Assembly (NCBI GenBank): GCA_963921255.3 | Contig: CAWUEW020000001.1 | Span: 186,001-250,000 of the forward strand | Direction of reading: 5' to 3' | Source: JANSYL01 sp963921255 | GTDB lineage: Bacteria > Pseudomonadota > Alphaproteobacteria > Rhodobacterales > Rhodobacteraceae | DNA length: 64,000 bases | Part shown: one piece after another, positions 61,342 to 64,000 of the stretch | How the letters are laid out: each line of letters starts with the position of its first letter | Position numbering within the stretch: position 1 is the first letter of the stretch | Position numbers and translations under genes: made by a program | Notes under the pieces: model-generated | The model's input: the letters and a program-made list of their open reading frames with translations, nothing else | What the model was told of the DNA's origin: nothing | Databases searched by the model: none

Positions 61342-63053
61342 GCCGCCGTGAGCGATGCGTCCACCGCGGCTGAGAGCGCTTTTGCGTCCGCCCGCGGCAA
61401 CGGCAGGTAGGGAACGCCCATTTCTATGGCCAAGCCGTCCAGGCCTCGCGTGGGCCGCAGCCCCGTGTCGATCACAAGGCCCGGCATCGCCTGGGCCCGA
61501 ATGGCACGGGCCATCAGGGCCGCATCCTCGGCCGCTTGCGCCCGATTGGCCACACCCGACAGATCCACATTGGCCCGCCCATCCGTCAGAAGCGCGACAG
61601 AGGGTGTCATGCCTTTGCCTTTTGCCAGGCCCGCGAGTTCCAGTGCAGATTTCAAACCCGAGGCCAACGGCGTGCCCCCGCCGCCCGGCAACATGGCCAA
61701 GCGGCGCTTGGTCTGAACCAGGGACCGTGTGGGCGGCAGCAAGACATCGGACCCGTCCCCACGGAACGCAATCAGAGCCACGTGGTCGCGTCGCGCATAG
61801 GCCTCGCCCAAAAGCAGTTCGATGGCACCCTTGGCTTCGCCCAGGCGCGCCATTGCGGACGACCCGGACGCATCCACAACAAAGATGATCGCGCGGTCAG
61901 ACGTTTCCTGGAACCGTCGGACGCGAATATCAGACATCCGGATGTGCAGCTTCTGGCTCTCGTCCTTGGCCAGAGCGCGCCGCATAGGCTGCCAGGGTGC
62001 GGCCGCCCGCAAGGTGGCGACCAAATCGACACGGGCATCCCCACCCAGTTTGCCCGGCCGCGAGGGCAGGGGCCGACCGCGCCGGTTCCCCTTCTTCGCG
62101 GCACCGCTGCCGCTGGAGCTGTGCGCCTGCCGCGCGGCCTTCCCGGCCTGCATCCGGGCCAAAAGGTCCGGCGGCAACATGGCGCGCGCGGCTTCAAGCA
62201 GCATCTCGACGGGCGGAAGGTCGGGCGTTTCTTGCTCGCCGTCCGGGGGATCGGGCGGCGTTTCATCCTCGGGCGGATCGTCCGGCTGTTCCGGCTCGGA
62301 AGGTTCGGCGTCTGGCTGTTCGACATCAGGGATCTGGGTCGCACGGGGGGCCAGCACCAACTCAATCGCCGTGATCAAGTCCGGGCTGTCGATTTCCGTT
62401 TCGCCGGACAGAGCGGCGGAGGCCCGCGCAACGGCCAAGGCCTGCAGCGGTGCCCTCAAGCTGTGAATGCCCAACCGGAAGGCCACCTCGGCCAACTCGG
62501 CGAGCGCCTCTTCCGTTGCAGAGACGGTGGGAAGGAGCGCCCGCGCCTCGGCCAACGCCTCGAGATCGATGTCCAGTTCCGGCGCATCCGACAGCGGCTG
62601 CGCCCCCAGATCGAGATGAATTGCCAACCGATCGGCCAATGCGCCCGGCAGGCGTTCCTCATCCTCGGCCCCTTCGTCCAGGGCGATCAGGGCGTGGGCC
62701 CCACGCCCGTCCAATGTAGCGGCGACCCGTGCGGCGAACCCCGGTGTCACGCGTTCTGCCATGGGTAGGATCATGGTGCACGGTTCCGACAGAATGCCCT
62801 TGGTCTTCACCAACGCACCTTCCGACAGGGTCGCGGCCAGATCGACCCCGCCAAACAGCGCCTCATCCGCCATGGAGGGATGTAACCGCCGTAAATTTTG
62901 AGCCTGTAGTGCAGTTTCGAGACTGTTCATGAACCTGTCGCGCACGGGCCCAACACGGGCCCGCAGCCACAAACCACCCAAAGCAGATGGGTCAAGCGCA
63001 AGACACGCCAGCGCCAGATTGGCGTTTTGCCAGCGCTCTTCGGTTTGGCTCAC
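61338..63053 (-). CDS. bchD: Magnesium chelatase subunit D
   Basis: 571 aa: an N-terminal AAA-like domain without a working Walker A, a Pro/Asp/Glu-rich linker (about 245-285), and a C-terminal integrin I (VWA) domain with MIDAS motif FVVDASGSSAMARLGEAKG. Forms the BchI-BchD motor of Mg insertion. Overlaps bchO and bchI by 4 bp each. Confidence 0.95.
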   Translation of the reverse strand: MSQTEERWQNANLALACLALDPSALGGLWLRARVGPVRDRFMNSLETALQAQNLRRLHPSMADEALFGGVDLAATLSEGALVKTKGILSEPCTMILPMAERVTPGFAARVAATLDGRGAHALIALDEGAEDEERLPGALADRLAIHLDLGAQPLSDAPELDIDLEALAEARALLPTVSATEEALAELAEVAFRLGIHSLRAPLQALAVARASAALSGETEIDSPDLITAIELVLAPRATQIPDVEQPDAEPSEPEQPDDPPEDETPPDPPDGEQETPDLPPVEMLLEAARAMLPPDLLARMQAGKAARQAHSSSGSGAAKKGNRRGRPLPSRPGKLGGDARVDLVATLRAAAPWQPMRRALAKDESQKLHIRMSDIRVRRFQETSDRAIIFVVDASGSSAMARLGEAKGAIELLLGEAYARRDHVALIAFRGDGSDVLLPPTRSLVQTKRRLAMLPGGGGTPLASGLKSALELAGLAKGKGMTPSVALLTDGRANVDLSGVANRAQAAEDAALMARAIRAQAMPGLVIDTGLRPTRGLDGLAIEMGVPYLPLPRADAKALSAAVDASLTAA

Positions 63054-64000
63054 GCGAGGACCTCATCGACCGTGCGCGTCACGCGTGTGGCGGATCCGGC
63101 TTCATCCAGCGGATCGCGGCGCAGTCTGTGGCGCAGGGCCGATGGCGCAACAAGGCGAATGTGATCACGGCTGACCGATGGGGCCCCGTCAAACGCCGCA
63201 TAGGCCCGCGCGGCCCTTAGCAGGGTCAGCTCTCCGCGCAGCCCGTCCGACCCCAATGCCACGCAAAGCTCTGCGCAATCCCGCAGGATGGCGTCCGAGG
63301 CATCAACCCGCCCCAACGCGGCGCGGGCGGTCAGAATGCGCGCCCGCAGGTCCATATCGGCCGCTTGCCACTCTGCGATGAAGGCTGCGGGATCCCGGTC
63401 GTAGGCGTCCCGGCGCTTCACCACGTTGATGCGCACATCAATGTCCTTGGGGCTTTCCACCTCGACCGAGAGGCCAAAGCGATCCAGCAGTTGCGGACGC
63501 AATTCGCCCTCTTCCGGGTTGCCCGACCCGACCAGCACAAACCGGGCGGCATGGCGGATCGAAAGCCCTTCCCGTTCCACCACGTTCAAACCCGATTGCG
63601 CGACATCAAGCAGAAGGTCGACCAGATGGTCTTCCAACAGATTGACTTCATCGATGTAGAGATACCCCCGGTTCGCCCGGGCCAGCAGGCCGGGTTCGAA
63701 CGCCTTTTCCCCTTGGGTCAGGGCCTTTTCGATGTCCAATGCGCCGACGACCCGATCCTCGGTCGCGCCGAGCGGCAGGTCGATCACCGGCGTTGGCTTC
63801 TCGACGAGGCGCCGGTCGGTCACCAGCGCCCAGTCCGGGATGCTCCCCTCGTCGGCCGAGTTGACGGGGCAGCCGGCAATCGCGTTGATCGGCGGCAAAA
63901 GGGCCGCCAGGCCGCGCACGGCCGTCGATTTGCCCGTGCCGCGGTCGCCAAACACCAAAACACCACCGATCCCAGGATCAATCGCGGTCAGGATCATGGC
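63050..64000 (-). CDS. bchI: Magnesium chelatase ATPase subunit I (5' end beyond window)
   Basis: AAA+ ATPase of Mg-chelatase. Visible part begins at ILTAIDPGIGGVLVFGDRGTGKST (Walker A) and includes YLYIDEVNLLEDHLVDLLLD (Walker B) and VGSGNPEEGELRPQLLDRFG. The frame is open to base 64000 and the usual first 20 or so residues are missing, so the gene starts outside the window. crtA or other carotenoid genes may lie beyond. Confidence 0.96.
   Translation of the reverse strand, partial: AMILTAIDPGIGGVLVFGDRGTGKSTAVRGLAALLPPINAIAGCPVNSADEGSIPDWALVTDRRLVEKPTPVIDLPLGATEDRVVGALDIEKALTQGEKAFEPGLLARANRGYLYIDEVNLLEDHLVDLLLDVAQSGLNVVEREGLSIRHAARFVLVGSGNPEEGELRPQLLDRFGLSVEVESPKDIDVRINVVKRRDAYDRDPAAFIAEWQAADMDLRARILTARAALGRVDASDAILRDCAELCVALGSDGLRGELTLLRAARAYAAFDGAPSVSRDHIRLVAPSALRHRLRRDPLDEAGSATRVTRTVDEVLA

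Overview
The window reads as chromosomal DNA of an aerobic anoxygenic phototroph of the Rhodobacteraceae (Roseobacter-type Alphaproteobacteria). It is GC-rich, genes are packed with ATGA/TGATG overlaps, and the right-hand 39 kb is a photosynthesis gene cluster of rhodobacteral order: pufQ, PpsR/PpaA regulators, TGT-N12-ACA operators, oxygen-dependent AcsF and no bchE in view. The genus cannot be fixed from the sequence alone.

Layout. 1-9.5 kb: housekeeping and metabolism (a 5'-truncated SABATH-type methyltransferase, rimO, cutA, two DUF6455 proteins, an M48 lipoprotein protease, a DCC-family gene broken by an in-frame stop, a DksA/TraR protein, an HDAC-family deacetylase, a 3-oxoacid CoA-transferase operon with a thioesterase and a GNAT protein, and a lytic transglycosylase). 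9.6-12.06 kb: five tandem 73-aa Flp-like prepilin genes, each with its own terminator and a conserved box about 134 bp upstream of the start; the last four starts are exactly 504 bp apart. 12.10-15.58 kb: a 3.48-kb IS1595-type element with perfect 24-bp terminal inverted repeats, carrying a transposase, an EcoRI-family adenine methyltransferase, a DUF262-HNH protein and a 56-aa ORF. 15.6-25.3 kb: aroE-coaE-dnaQ, secB, fxsA, a Tim44-like gene, mltA, an Smr gene, a DUF900 lipoprotein and hslV-membrane protein-hslU.

25.4-64 kb: the photosynthesis cluster. crtDC (minus) diverge from crtEF-bchCXYZ-pufQBA-dxs (plus). idi, bchP, a BCD/PucC-type carrier and bchG form a minus-strand run downstream of ppaA-ppsR. 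bchF-N-B-H-L-M-lhaA-puhA-puhB-orf98-acsF-puhE-hemA-cycA follow on plus, then bchO-bchD-bchI on minus; bchI runs off the right end. These genes cover 5-aminolevulinate synthesis, Mg insertion, the Mg-protoporphyrin to bacteriochlorophyll a branch, part of the spheroidene-type carotenoid branch, LH1, the reaction-centre H subunit and redox control by PpsR.

The main surprises are: (i) the reaction-centre genes pufL, pufM and pufC are missing from their canonical place between pufA and dxs and from the whole window, and puhC is missing from the puh operon; (ii) the transposon-borne methyltransferase/DUF262-HNH cassette, a candidate mobile restriction-modification-like defence unit; (iii) the homogenising pilin array with a conserved distal promoter box.
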